Assembly: GCF_029906345.1 (NCBI RefSeq)
Contig: NZ_JARYGY010000003.1
Coordinates: forward strand, 310,001-374,000
Reading direction: 5' to 3'
DNA from: Aquimarina mycalae
GTDB lineage: Bacteria; Bacteroidota; Bacteroidia; Flavobacteriales; Flavobacteriaceae
DNA length: 64,000 nt
The notes under the pieces were generated by a model. It did not search any database and was not told where the DNA came from. It was given only the letters and a program-made list of their open reading frames with translations. How positions within the stretch are numbered: the stretch's first letter is position 1; each line of letters opens with the position of its first letter. Shown here piece after piece: positions 53,708 through 61,631 of the stretch. The position numbers were made by a program, and so were the translations under genes.

Positions 53708-54835
53708 CTAAATCTTTACTCCTTTCACATTAGTCTGAGATGCTTTTATGTTTTTATTTTCTACAGGAATATTGGTGGTGTTTTTCGTTGATTGATTCAA
53801 CTCATTTTTTGGCTTTGCAAATGCATCAAGAGTGACTTTCCCATTTTTATCAATACTTCCTGTTGCTAATGTTTTTGTTCTTGTCTGTACTTTCTGAGCT
53901 TCTACTACCATTTGCATTAATTGGTTTTTATGAGCATAGGGATATTGTTTTTTTGAATCCAGCAATCCTTGATTTCTTTGTAATTTCTTTTCACTGGTTT
54001 GATATTGTAAATTAGTTGTTCCCTTTTTTTGATCAGCAGTTAACATTTCTGTTCTTTCGACTCTATGGGTTGCATCGATTTTTTTATTCAATACTTCTTT
54101 GGCTATTTGTTCTGCTAGCTGCCCAAAGGTCATCGTAGTATTTTCTCCTTGAATATAGGCTGTGTTAGATTGCTCATTAGGATTGGTATATGGGTTTATC
54201 TCCACGATAATTGGATTACTAGTTAGTTCATTAATAATACCTCCGATTATAGGCAACTTTCTAGCTGCATCAACTCCATTACCAATAGATTCCAAAAGTT
54301 TATCCAATTTTTCAATTCCTTGCTTTGGTTCCGAATTTATAGCATCTACCAGATCCTCTCCTTCTTTTTTACTTAAAATCTCTAACGCTGGTTTTACAAC
54401 TCCTATCACACTCTGAGTAGTAGTAATGATTTCAACTGATTTTTGCACAGCTTTTACTGGAATTTTGGAGGTTACGGCGGTTATTCCTCCTACTGCTTCT
54501 TCGGCAAGGGTTTCGGTTGCTTTTTTTAACGCACCTAATACGGCTTGTTGAGGAGTTCCAACCTGTATTCCAGGTTCACTAATAGAAGCAGCAATATTAT
54601 CCTGCATATTATTTGATGCTCCTTCTATTGTAGAAGCTACAAGTTTCACATCTTTATTTTCTTTTAGGAAATCTAGAACATCTCTTGTGTCTCCTTCTAA
54701 TCTATAGGTACGTTTACCTACCTCAATTGTAGGAGACTTACGTTTATGAACCACATCTGGATGCGGAATCATTATTCTATCATTCTTAAGTGATGTTTCT
54801 GTAACATACCCATGTTTAGTATCTTCTGCTGCCAT
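53708..54835 (-). CDS. Cytosolic tail-bearing paralogue A of the T4SS-like block
   Basis: 375 residues without a signal peptide. YRLEGDTRDVLDFLKENKDVKLVAS (~43-67) and MTFGQLAEQIAKEVL match paralogue B, as does the tail LATGSIDKNGKVTLDAFAKPKNELNQS to KGVKI. The middle differs: an Ala/Val-rich amphipathic region (~95-180) against a different one in B. No named family is visible to me. It starts 35 nt after the PH-domain gene, so it belongs to the same transcription unit. Confidence 0.65.
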   Translation of the reverse strand: MAAEDTKHGYVTETSLKNDRIMIPHPDVVHKRKSPTIEVGKRTYRLEGDTRDVLDFLKENKDVKLVASTIEGASNNMQDNIAASISEPGIQVGTPQQAVLGALKKATETLAEEAVGGITAVTSKIPVKAVQKSVEIITTTQSVIGVVKPALEILSKKEGEDLVDAINSEPKQGIEKLDKLLESIGNGVDAARKLPIIGGIINELTSNPIIVEINPYTNPNEQSNTAYIQGENTTMTFGQLAEQIAKEVLNKKIDATHRVERTEMLTADQKKGTTNLQYQTSEKKLQRNQGLLDSKKQYPYAHKNQLMQMVVEAQKVQTRTKTLATGSIDKNGKVTLDAFAKPKNELNQSTKNTTNIPVENKNIKASQTNVKGVKI

Positions 54836-54870
54836 AATTATTGGGTTATAAAGTTTTACTGTTTACTATA

Positions 54871-55320
54871 TTATTTAAAATCTACTTCACGAACTCCTTT
54901 TACATCTCTTCTTCTATCAACAGCTTGTCGTAATTGTTCTTTAAGTTCTTTTCCTGACGCTATCCCTTTTATTTTTAATAATGCATTAGAGTGATCTGTA
55001 GTGTCCAAAACAATATTAGAAAGTCCTAGAATCCTGAGGAAAAAAGGTTGTTCGTGCTTTAAATCTTTTACTCGATATAATTCTAATTCGTCGGTAGTTC
55101 TTGATAAAATGCCTCTATATTCTATTACTCTTTGATTTGTAATCTCTAGTTTATTGAGTTTCGTATCATAATATTTCCATAAAGCCAATAGCAGTCCTAC
55201 CCCAAAAGCTAAGGTTAATGGAACACATAGGATATAAAAGGGTAGATTTACCCATTGAGATGGTGTTCCTGTCCAAATCATTTTTTCTTCTGTAGTTTGA
55301 TTTATAGTTGTATTCATCAT
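54871..55320 (-). CDS. Membrane protein with bacterial PH (bPH2/YdbT-like) domain
   Basis: 149 residues. Two adjacent hydrophobic stretches (WVNLPFYILCVPLTLAFGVGLLLALW) form an N-terminal membrane hairpin, followed by a bPH2 domain: YYDTKLNKLEITNQRVIEYRGILSRTTDELELYRVKDLKHEQPFFLRILGLSNIVL. These proteins are common in Bacteroidetes, and PH-like folds often act in membrane stress or scaffolding. Why one sits 12 nt downstream of the 715-residue exported protein in a T4SS-like locus is unknown. Confidence 0.8.
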   Translation of the reverse strand: MMNTTINQTTEEKMIWTGTPSQWVNLPFYILCVPLTLAFGVGLLLALWKYYDTKLNKLEITNQRVIEYRGILSRTTDELELYRVKDLKHEQPFFLRILGLSNIVLDTTDHSNALLKIKGIASGKELKEQLRQAVDRRRDVKGVREVDFK

Positions 55321-55332
55321 ATCTAAGTGGTT

Positions 55333-57480
55333 TTAATGCCTAAACACACTAAGTAGGCCTTCTTTTTCTGATTTACTCTTTAGTTCTTCCAATTCTCTAA
55401 ATATTTTATTTTGTATGGCAACATATTTTTCACGAATTTGTTCTGAAATCCCACGATTAGGTTTAAAATAGCCACCTCGATTGTACGGGGAACTTCTATC
55501 ATAGGAAAATATTACTTGGTTTACTGTGTTTAATGCATCTTGCAAATAACTCACTGTTTCTTCACATTTTTTTTTCTTAAAAGGCGATAAATAAGATCCA
55601 CATGCATTCCTATACACGAAAAATGGAAGGGTTCCTGCATCCATATCAAATGCATTTCTATCTAAATTTTCCATTACCGTTGTTGCTCCTACTGTTGCAA
55701 ACTTTTTAGCAGATTCAAAACTTTTATTTCTGTACTCCTGAATCTGATCTTTTTCTGCTGCTCTTATAAACATTCCAGCAGGATCATAGTATCCTAAACC
55801 AGGTGTTTTCATTGCATCTATTCCTGCTTTAACAAGAGATTTTCCCATATCGGCTATCCCTGCAATATCATACCATTTTTTCTTGTTGTCTGATCTCTTT
55901 TTATGACCATGTTCATCTCGTTCATTATTCTCAAATTCTCTAACATTATAATCTCTTTCTTCTACATTTGGTAATATAATATCTGCTGTTTCACCTACTA
56001 GAAAGCCTAAATCAGTCAATGTTTCTGTTTGTTCTGTTAAGGAAAAAACAGTTCCTGTTTCTGGTATATATCCCTCTATTGTAGGTTCTTCTGGTAAACC
56101 AACTGTAATATCATCATCATCTGGAATAGGGTCATTAGGAATTTCTGGTTGTGGTGGTGGTGGTGGCAATTCTATATATAATTTAGGATGATCTTCATTC
56201 CATTGTTCGATGAATTCTCGTGTTTCAAAACAGGTTCTGTCTCTCCATCCTACTGGAAATACCCAAACATGTCTTTTCCCATATGGGTTCCCATATTTTC
56301 CATCTCTCTCTTCTGAAGCTAGTCTAGTTTCACCTGCTGGTATTTTTATCTGTTTACAAGGATTATTTCGGTTCCAGGTATATATATCTTTATATTCTAT
56401 ATACTTTCCTCTATAATTATCATTACTAGCTCCGCAATTGTTATTTTTCACATCCCATTCAGGAATTCCATCTAAATTAGCATCTGCATATTCGTATGGG
56501 TTTTTATAAAGACTAAATCTGAAATGGTCAATAGTTTTATATTCTATTTCTCCTGCACAAAAATTTACCGCATCGGGATCTGGAACATCATCAAAAGGGT
56601 CTTGTTCGTCTTCATCTTCATCTTCTTCATGTTTGTCATAGATTATAAAAGCATCAAACAAAACTTGTTCGTCTTTTAAAGATTCCATAACATTCGTATC
56701 TCTATTGATTCCCCATTTCGCGCCAACAAACTCAGTTCCATCCATCCAGGTTTTTATATTGCTAGAATGGCTCAATATTACAGAACCTGATAATAAATTT
56801 CGGATTACTATCTGATATCTCGCTGATTCTCCATATTCTATTTTTTCGGTAACACTTACCCAGTTTCCTTTAAAAAAAGCTAAATCTGCACTGGTTAATA
56901 CTATTTGATTATCTAACTCATCAGTATATTGTACTTCTATTACATCTAGCGTATCTTGCTTTGTTGCAGTTAATGTTATTAATGGTTTTTCTTCGTTAGA
57001 TTCAAGAACAGAAATTAACTGATGTACATGTGCAAAGCTTTCTGATGGTTGAAAATCTTCTGGGAGCTTAAAGTTCCATCTATATTCTATAGTTTCTTCT
57101 AGCGTACCTAAGAGATTATCAGGTGCTTGATCATATGTTTTTATTTCGGTCCGTTGTATATCAGAATTATGACTACATCCAAGGTTATCTGCTGTTGCAT
57201 GAATTAAAAAGCTAAAAACATGATGATCTAATACTTCGTCAAATACTTGTTCTATATGCTTACCACTAGCACTATGACTGGTGCATTCATCTGTTTTATC
57301 TGGTGCGTCAATTGGATCACCTCCTTCAGATAATGCAGTCGATATTAATGTATACAAGTTAGAATTTGGAGCTTCTGCAGCAAGAAACACGGTTTCGACA
57401 ACAAGCTCAGAATCAGGATCCACCTGTGCGTTGCATACCATACTAAAAAGTACTATTGCAACTAGTATTAACTGTTTCAT
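55333..57480 (-). CDS. Large exported protein with polysaccharide-lyase-like N-terminal domain
   Basis: 715 residues from the ATG at 57480 (signal peptide MKQLILVAIVLFSMVCNAQ); an ATG 36 nt upstream is rejected. Residues ~55-283 resemble the concanavalin-type jelly roll of secreted polysaccharide-lyase/heparin-lyase-like proteins: QRTEIKTYDQAPDNLLGT (109-126), YRWNFKLP, FAHVHQLI (149-156), FKGNWVSVTEKIEYGE (203-218) and KWGINRD (255-261). An acidic run (284-303), a Cys-containing middle, a Pro-rich linker (~452-475) and a C-terminal helical ~150 residues follow. It lies between traK-like and PH-domain genes. Catalysis is unproven. Confidence 0.62.
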   Translation of the reverse strand: MKQLILVAIVLFSMVCNAQVDPDSELVVETVFLAAEAPNSNLYTLISTALSEGGDPIDAPDKTDECTSHSASGKHIEQVFDEVLDHHVFSFLIHATADNLGCSHNSDIQRTEIKTYDQAPDNLLGTLEETIEYRWNFKLPEDFQPSESFAHVHQLISVLESNEEKPLITLTATKQDTLDVIEVQYTDELDNQIVLTSADLAFFKGNWVSVTEKIEYGESARYQIVIRNLLSGSVILSHSSNIKTWMDGTEFVGAKWGINRDTNVMESLKDEQVLFDAFIIYDKHEEDEDEDEQDPFDDVPDPDAVNFCAGEIEYKTIDHFRFSLYKNPYEYADANLDGIPEWDVKNNNCGASNDNYRGKYIEYKDIYTWNRNNPCKQIKIPAGETRLASEERDGKYGNPYGKRHVWVFPVGWRDRTCFETREFIEQWNEDHPKLYIELPPPPPQPEIPNDPIPDDDDITVGLPEEPTIEGYIPETGTVFSLTEQTETLTDLGFLVGETADIILPNVEERDYNVREFENNERDEHGHKKRSDNKKKWYDIAGIADMGKSLVKAGIDAMKTPGLGYYDPAGMFIRAAEKDQIQEYRNKSFESAKKFATVGATTVMENLDRNAFDMDAGTLPFFVYRNACGSYLSPFKKKKCEETVSYLQDALNTVNQVIFSYDRSSPYNRGGYFKPNRGISEQIREKYVAIQNKIFRELEELKSKSEKEGLLSVFRH

Positions 57481-57639
57481 GATGTAATTTTTTAATTGAA
57501 TTAATGCATCAGACAAACTGGGAACATATCATTTGATCCCAATATATTTACTGAAACCTAACGGAAATCAGTATCTCAATTTAGTGTGGTGTATATTTAT
57601 ACGTTTTGAATGTAGCTGTGAGATATAATACACATATAT

Positions 57640-58260
57640 CTACTGTTTCAGGTCTTTAAATCTTGGTATATAATTTTCTATTAATAATCCATGTGGGTTA
57701 TTCTCTGTTCTGGATACATTATATATATCAAAAAAAGATTTAAAAGAATTCAGTGTTTTAGATTTTTGATCCGTTCGATTTACTATTAACTTTCCATACA
57801 CTTCTGCTTTATAGGGAAGTACTTGATCATCTACCTTAACAGAATCAATTTCTAGTTTTTGAACCAAATTTTGAGATTCTACTTTGGCATAATGTCCTTG
57901 TGCTTTTAATGATAAGTATAATTGTTTTCCTGAATCTCCAATAAGGTAAAATGATTTATTAGATTTTTTTTCATAGTTAAACTGATCAATGTTCCAAAAT
58001 AGTTCATGAAATCTTCTTACATGACTTACAATTTCAGGTCTACGATATGTATCTATCTCACTCACGTTTACACCTGTAGCAAATGCAGCTGCACCATCCT
58101 CAGAAAGCACAAATGCTCTATCTCTAAAGCTTATACTTACCATAAATGCCCAGATCATACTACTTGATATTGATATTATACATACGATTAGGCAAATCAT
58201 TAATGACCTTTTTGCGAGTATAAAGCTGGATGGTATATCTTTTAATGTTTTTAAATCCAT
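57640..58260 (-). CDS. TraK-like (VirB8-type) conjugation protein
   Basis: 206 residues: short cytoplasmic N-terminus (MDLKTLKDIPSSFILAKR), one membrane helix (~19-40) and a periplasmic domain. HVRRFHELFWNIDQ near residue 80 and the C-terminal NNPHGLLIENY are hallmarks of conjugative-transposon TraK proteins, the VirB8-like inner-membrane component. The length matches the family. It is the only part of this half of the locus with a firm T4SS identity, and it is separated from traE by an inverted repeat. Confidence 0.85.
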   Translation of the reverse strand: MDLKTLKDIPSSFILAKRSLMICLIVCIISISSSMIWAFMVSISFRDRAFVLSEDGAAAFATGVNVSEIDTYRRPEIVSHVRRFHELFWNIDQFNYEKKSNKSFYLIGDSGKQLYLSLKAQGHYAKVESQNLVQKLEIDSVKVDDQVLPYKAEVYGKLIVNRTDQKSKTLNSFKSFFDIYNVSRTENNPHGLLIENYIPRFKDLKQ

Positions 58261-58325
58261 GATATATAATGCTTATATATTTGTTTTAATACTTGATTGT
58301 TCTACTGATTAAGTAATATTGTTTC

Positions 58326-58372
58326 ACTAAACCTAAGCAAGTCTAGCTTAACTATGTGAGCTTAGGCTTAGT
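58326..58372. repeat. Imperfect inverted repeat between traE-like and traK-like genes
   Basis: Arms 58326-58338 and 58360-58372 pair at 12 of 13 positions (core CCTAAGC/GCTTAGG) around a 21-nt loop. No T-run follows on either strand, so it may be a regulatory or processing element rather than a terminator. Confidence 0.55.
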
Positions 58373-58489
58373 CAACAACATTTCCAAAATATAATAGAAG
58401 AAACATACTGGTAATCTGTATATGTTATAGAATTACATCTATATACATTACCTTTTTATTATTATTGATCATTTTTGAATGATCTATTC

Positions 58490-58786
58490 TTATGGAAGAA
58501 GAAAAACGGTTGCAATCACATCTACCAGACCAAATATTGCTAAACCAATTACGAATTTTACAAAATTCTTCTGAGCGGCATCATTTCCTTGCATATATTG
58601 TAAGAAAACTATAAAACCACCTACGATAGCGAATGCACCCACACCAATATTTAGTACTGTTTTTAGGTTATCACTCCATCCTGTCATTCTGGTTTCTATA
58701 TCACCTACCTGAGCCATGGCATCTGCCATACTTAAAAAGATAAATGATACTGCTAATAACAAGTTTTTAGATCTTAGATTTTTCAT
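58490..58786 (-). CDS. TraE-like DUF4134 (VirB2-type pilin) protein
   Basis: 98 residues from the ATG at 58786, giving the signal peptide MKNLRSKNLLLAVSFIFLSMADAMAQ; an upstream in-frame ATG at 58858 would bury it. The mature part has two membrane helices (VLNIGVGAFAIVGGFIVFLQYM and FVKFVIGLAIFGLVDVIATVFLL) separated by QGNDAAQKNFVK, the DUF4134/VirB2-like pilin arrangement found in Bacteroidetes conjugative elements. It lies directly after the traF-like gene, as in CTnDOT but in reversed order. Confidence 0.83.
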   Translation of the reverse strand: MKNLRSKNLLLAVSFIFLSMADAMAQVGDIETRMTGWSDNLKTVLNIGVGAFAIVGGFIVFLQYMQGNDAAQKNFVKFVIGLAIFGLVDVIATVFLLP

Positions 58787-58950
58787 AAAAAATAATTTAT
58801 TAAGGTTAATTAAAAAAAGTTCTTTGCGTGCTGTTGATTTAATTTCAATTGTTTTCATAGTTTAAATTTTATAAGTGTTATGTGAAAATTGTTTATTGTT
58901 ACTATTATTTGGTCATCAAAAAACATCTAGCTCAGTTATTGTATTCTTTT

Positions 58951-59253
58951 TTAATCACTATCCGATTTTCTTTTAACATTCATAACCAAGCCTTTAATTT
59001 TTTGATTGATTCTTATACATTTAACACCTGATTGATATTGTATAAAGGTTAAGAACTCTCCTTCTCCAGGAAATTTTAATTCAATCTGTACGTATGGAAA
59101 TACTATTAACGGTATTATTAGTGCGACCAAAAAATTAGCAATCGCAGCGAATAAAAAAAGGATCCCTCCAACAACAATCACAACTGCTATTTTAATATCA
59201 AACCCTGCTACACTGGGCTTTTTTTCTAGTACTTTAGGTGGTCTAAATTCCAT
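58951..59253 (-). CDS. TraF-like DUF4133 (VirB3-type) protein
   Basis: 100 residues with two closely spaced membrane helices (IKIAVVIVVGGILFLFAAIANFLVALIIPLIVF) after a Pro-rich N-terminus and a polar C-terminus (GLVMNVKRKSDSD). Size, topology and pairing with a DUF4134 gene identify it as the DUF4133/TraF, VirB3-like subunit. It starts 23 nt after the traJ-like gene, so they are co-transcribed. Confidence 0.78.
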   Translation of the reverse strand: MEFRPPKVLEKKPSVAGFDIKIAVVIVVGGILFLFAAIANFLVALIIPLIVFPYVQIELKFPGEGEFLTFIQYQSGVKCIRINQKIKGLVMNVKRKSDSD

Positions 59254-59276
59254 GTTATAAAATTTTTTATTACTAT

Positions 59277-60158
59277 TTATTTTTTCTTTTTGCTACTACT
59301 TCCTCCCATTTTTCTCATCGCTTTATATGCAGATCTTCCATCTGTCACCGCTCCTTTTGCTGTAGCATATGCAGCACCTACCGAAGATTCTCCTTGTCCG
59401 GCAACTAGCATTTTTGCATACTTCGGTACTTCTAATAGTGCAAAAATCATTACAATCTGAACTGCAATAGAAAAGACTGGATTATCAAAAATATCTGCGG
59501 TTGGGTTACAAATTGAAATCACAAATAAGATTAAATGGATAATAGGTATCCAAAGTAACACCGACAAAAACCCAAAAAACCATTGGCTAAGTGTTTGCTC
59601 ATTACCCACAATAAGTGAAAATGGTAATACCAAAGCTCCTAATAGAAGGTATATTGTTTTCATGATCAGTTGTCTAAATAATACATAGGCAACAATCACA
59701 GTGGATGTAAAATAGATAATCAGATGTATTAATTCTAACAGCGGGTTTACTTGAAGTATATCGAAAATACCGCCACCATCTATTCCTCCAGTGGATTGTA
59801 TATGTTCTATTGCACTTTGAGCATTTGTTTGATATGCTCCACTTACAGAATTAGCTGCTTCCTTAACCATGTCTGACACTATATCTACTGGTGTGATCAA
59901 CAATAGATTAACTAGGTCTTCGTACAGTACAATCGCTCCTAGTGTTAATACTGGTCTTACTAAAGTAGCTGGACTAATTCTTTCGTCTGGTTTTAAAAAA
60001 CTGATCACAATTTTATGAGCTACATAAATTAGCATAATAGCACCTCCCAAACGAGATGAGTATGGCAAAAGTTCACCCACAAAACTATTAACGTCTGCAA
60101 TAATTGTGGTTCCCAAACCATCAATAAAACCTTGTAAATCTGTAACAGGAGCTTGCAT
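59277..60158 (-). CDS. TraJ/VirB6-like polytopic membrane protein
   Basis: 293 residues with five or six membrane helices (GGAIMLIYVAHKIVISFL, LIIYFTSTVIVAYVLF, TIYLLLGALVLPFSLIVG, WFFGFLSVLLWIPIIHLILFVISI, IAVQIVMIFALLEVP) and a basic Ser/Lys tail (GGSSSKKKK). The pattern around LPFSL...LSQWFFGFLSVLLWIPI is typical of VirB6/TraJ channel proteins. It is shorter than CTnDOT TraJ. It lies immediately upstream of the traF-like gene. Confidence 0.78.
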   Translation of the reverse strand: MQAPVTDLQGFIDGLGTTIIADVNSFVGELLPYSSRLGGAIMLIYVAHKIVISFLKPDERISPATLVRPVLTLGAIVLYEDLVNLLLITPVDIVSDMVKEAANSVSGAYQTNAQSAIEHIQSTGGIDGGGIFDILQVNPLLELIHLIIYFTSTVIVAYVLFRQLIMKTIYLLLGALVLPFSLIVGNEQTLSQWFFGFLSVLLWIPIIHLILFVISICNPTADIFDNPVFSIAVQIVMIFALLEVPKYAKMLVAGQGESSVGAAYATAKGAVTDGRSAYKAMRKMGGSSSKKKK

Positions 60159-60172
60159 AGTTTATCTTTTAC

Positions 60173-60742
60173 TTAGAAAATATTATTGAGAGTTATACTA
60201 TTCTTCACATCTTTGGATATCTTTTTTACACGAGCATTAACTTCTAACAATCGTATCAACATTTTCATTGATGCAGTTGCATTATATCCAGGTCCTCCAC
60301 TTGTAGCTAAACCTAAAACAAAACCTAATCGTTCATCTTCTATCTCATCCAGATACTTTTCCTCTAATGCTATAGCACTTCTATATCGCCGTAATCCATG
60401 TCTTAATTTGACGGTGCCAATCATTGGAGTAAGATCAGCTTTGACATTGTTAATCACTGTTCTAGTTTCTAGTACAATTAAGTGTGGCATTGCGGTCATT
60501 ACAGAACCTGTTAAGTTAGCTCTGGCACCTCGTTTGGAGTTATATTCACTTTCTAAATCTGCTAAATCTTTCAATAGATCCACCTGTTTCTTTTTGTAAA
60601 CAAGTTCAGCTACTAAAGTTGCAGCAAGAGCTACTTTTTGCCCAAACACTACATCATCTTGTATATGCCATGATTGCGCTCTAAGAGGTAATAAAACCAA
60701 CAATAACAAGGCTAACAGTATTATTTTTTTAATATTCCTCAT
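60173..60742 (-). CDS. Small exported helical protein 4 of the T4SS-like block
   Basis: 189 residues: signal peptide (MRNIKKIILLALLLLVLLPLRAQ) and a mature region that reads as long helices (KKKQVDLLKDLADLESEYNSKRGARANLT, EEKYLDEIEDERLGFVLGLA). The size and export fit VirB5/TraI-like minor pilus or periplasmic components, but no family motif is clear. It overlaps the preceding gene by 14 nt and ends 14 nt before traJ, indicating coupled translation with the channel genes. Confidence 0.6.
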   Translation of the reverse strand: MRNIKKIILLALLLLVLLPLRAQSWHIQDDVVFGQKVALAATLVAELVYKKKQVDLLKDLADLESEYNSKRGARANLTGSVMTAMPHLIVLETRTVINNVKADLTPMIGTVKLRHGLRRYRSAIALEEKYLDEIEDERLGFVLGLATSGGPGYNATASMKMLIRLLEVNARVKKISKDVKNSITLNNIF

Positions 60743-61235
60743 GCTCAGTTGCTATATTGATTACTTTTTCTAATAAGGCAAGGGTTAGATATACTCTTTT
60801 GCCTTCTGTCATATAATTTCTATTGGTGAGGTAATCTTGTAGTTTTCCTCTTTCGGCTTGAAACTTTTTAGTAAATCTTGCTTGGATTACAGTGTTTCTA
60901 ATTGGGTTAGAGTAACTCCATATCGGATACTTGGATTGAATATGTCTAAAACTTCTAACGGTAATAAAATTTTCTAATATCCCTTGTTTTGCTTTAAAAA
61001 TTGGATTGATTATATACAGTTCTCTATTTTGTTCTGTCATTAATTTTTTAACATCGCGAGACACTAATTTTTCTGCAGTCGTATGTGCTGTTAAATTGGT
61101 GCTATGTTTAGCAATATGTCTATAAGAGTTTCTGGACCAAACATCATTAAGAGCTACATTAAATCTAATTACTGTCTGTGCTGTACCTAACATATTAAAG
61201 CCTATCAATACAGATATAACCACTAATCTTTTCAT
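60729..61235 (-). CDS. Small exported protein 3 of the T4SS-like block
   Basis: 168 residues from the ATG at 61235 (signal peptide MKRLVVISVLIGFNMLGTAQ); the frame remains open to an ATG at 61262. The mature protein is basic, with aromatic-rich segments (RSFRHIQSKYPIWSYSNPIRNTVIQARFTKKFQ) and a helical C-terminus. No known family. Overlaps the next gene by 14 nt. Upstream lies an untranscribed-looking gap with a direct repeat and a terminator, so this is probably the first gene of the TraJ-F-E-K transcription unit. Confidence 0.58.
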   Translation of the reverse strand: MKRLVVISVLIGFNMLGTAQTVIRFNVALNDVWSRNSYRHIAKHSTNLTAHTTAEKLVSRDVKKLMTEQNRELYIINPIFKAKQGILENFITVRSFRHIQSKYPIWSYSNPIRNTVIQARFTKKFQAERGKLQDYLTNRNYMTEGKRVYLTLALLEKVINIATEHEEY

Positions 61236-61318
61236 AAAATATTTTTTAAAATTATTCTGCATTTTGTCTTAATCTTACTCTAATTTACTGTCAAAGAGTA
61301 TCATTAACTAACGTAAAG

Positions 61319-61350
61319 TAATAAGTGGTTTAGATTAAATAATAAGTGGT
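61319..61350. repeat. Direct repeat upstream of the tra-channel operon
   Basis: TAATAAGTGGT occurs at 61319-61329 and 61340-61350, 21 nt apart (two helix turns), in the 330-nt gap upstream of the gene starting at 61235. A regulator-binding site is possible. Nothing else gene-like is seen in the gap. Confidence 0.5.
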
Positions 61351-61567
61351 AATTGAAGATATATAATGATGAAAAATAACCTGTTCCTTATATAAAATGA
61401 TCTATTTAATTGGCAAGTGTATATAGCTTATATATCATAGGATACTTTGTTAATAATGCGCTATTACTGAAATTTTACTTGTACTCATATATTGATATTT
61501 TCTTTACTATATATTTTACAAATGACTTGTATTACTAGTTATTACAACTCATTTTAGTACTAAAAAA

Positions 61568-61593
61568 AGGATCTAACTAAAAAGTTAGATCCT
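61568..61593 (-). terminator. Intrinsic terminator inside the T4SS-like block
   Basis: 11-bp arms AGGATCTAACT/AGTTAGATCCT with an AAAA loop and a T-run on the minus strand. It follows the gene ending at 61632 and splits the block into at least two transcription units. Confidence 0.85.
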
Positions 61594-61631
61594 ACTTTAA
61601 TTGCAATATGTAATTTGACGATTTGTATAAT

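Noticed and set aside
52388-54835. Paralogue pair as phage tail or contractile injection components
   Set aside because: No sheath, tube, baseplate or AAA+ gene nearby, and the flanking genes are conjugation-type.
58467-58484. 7-bp hairpin just after the traE-like stop as a terminator
   Set aside because: The stem is short and AT-rich and no T-run follows on the minus strand.
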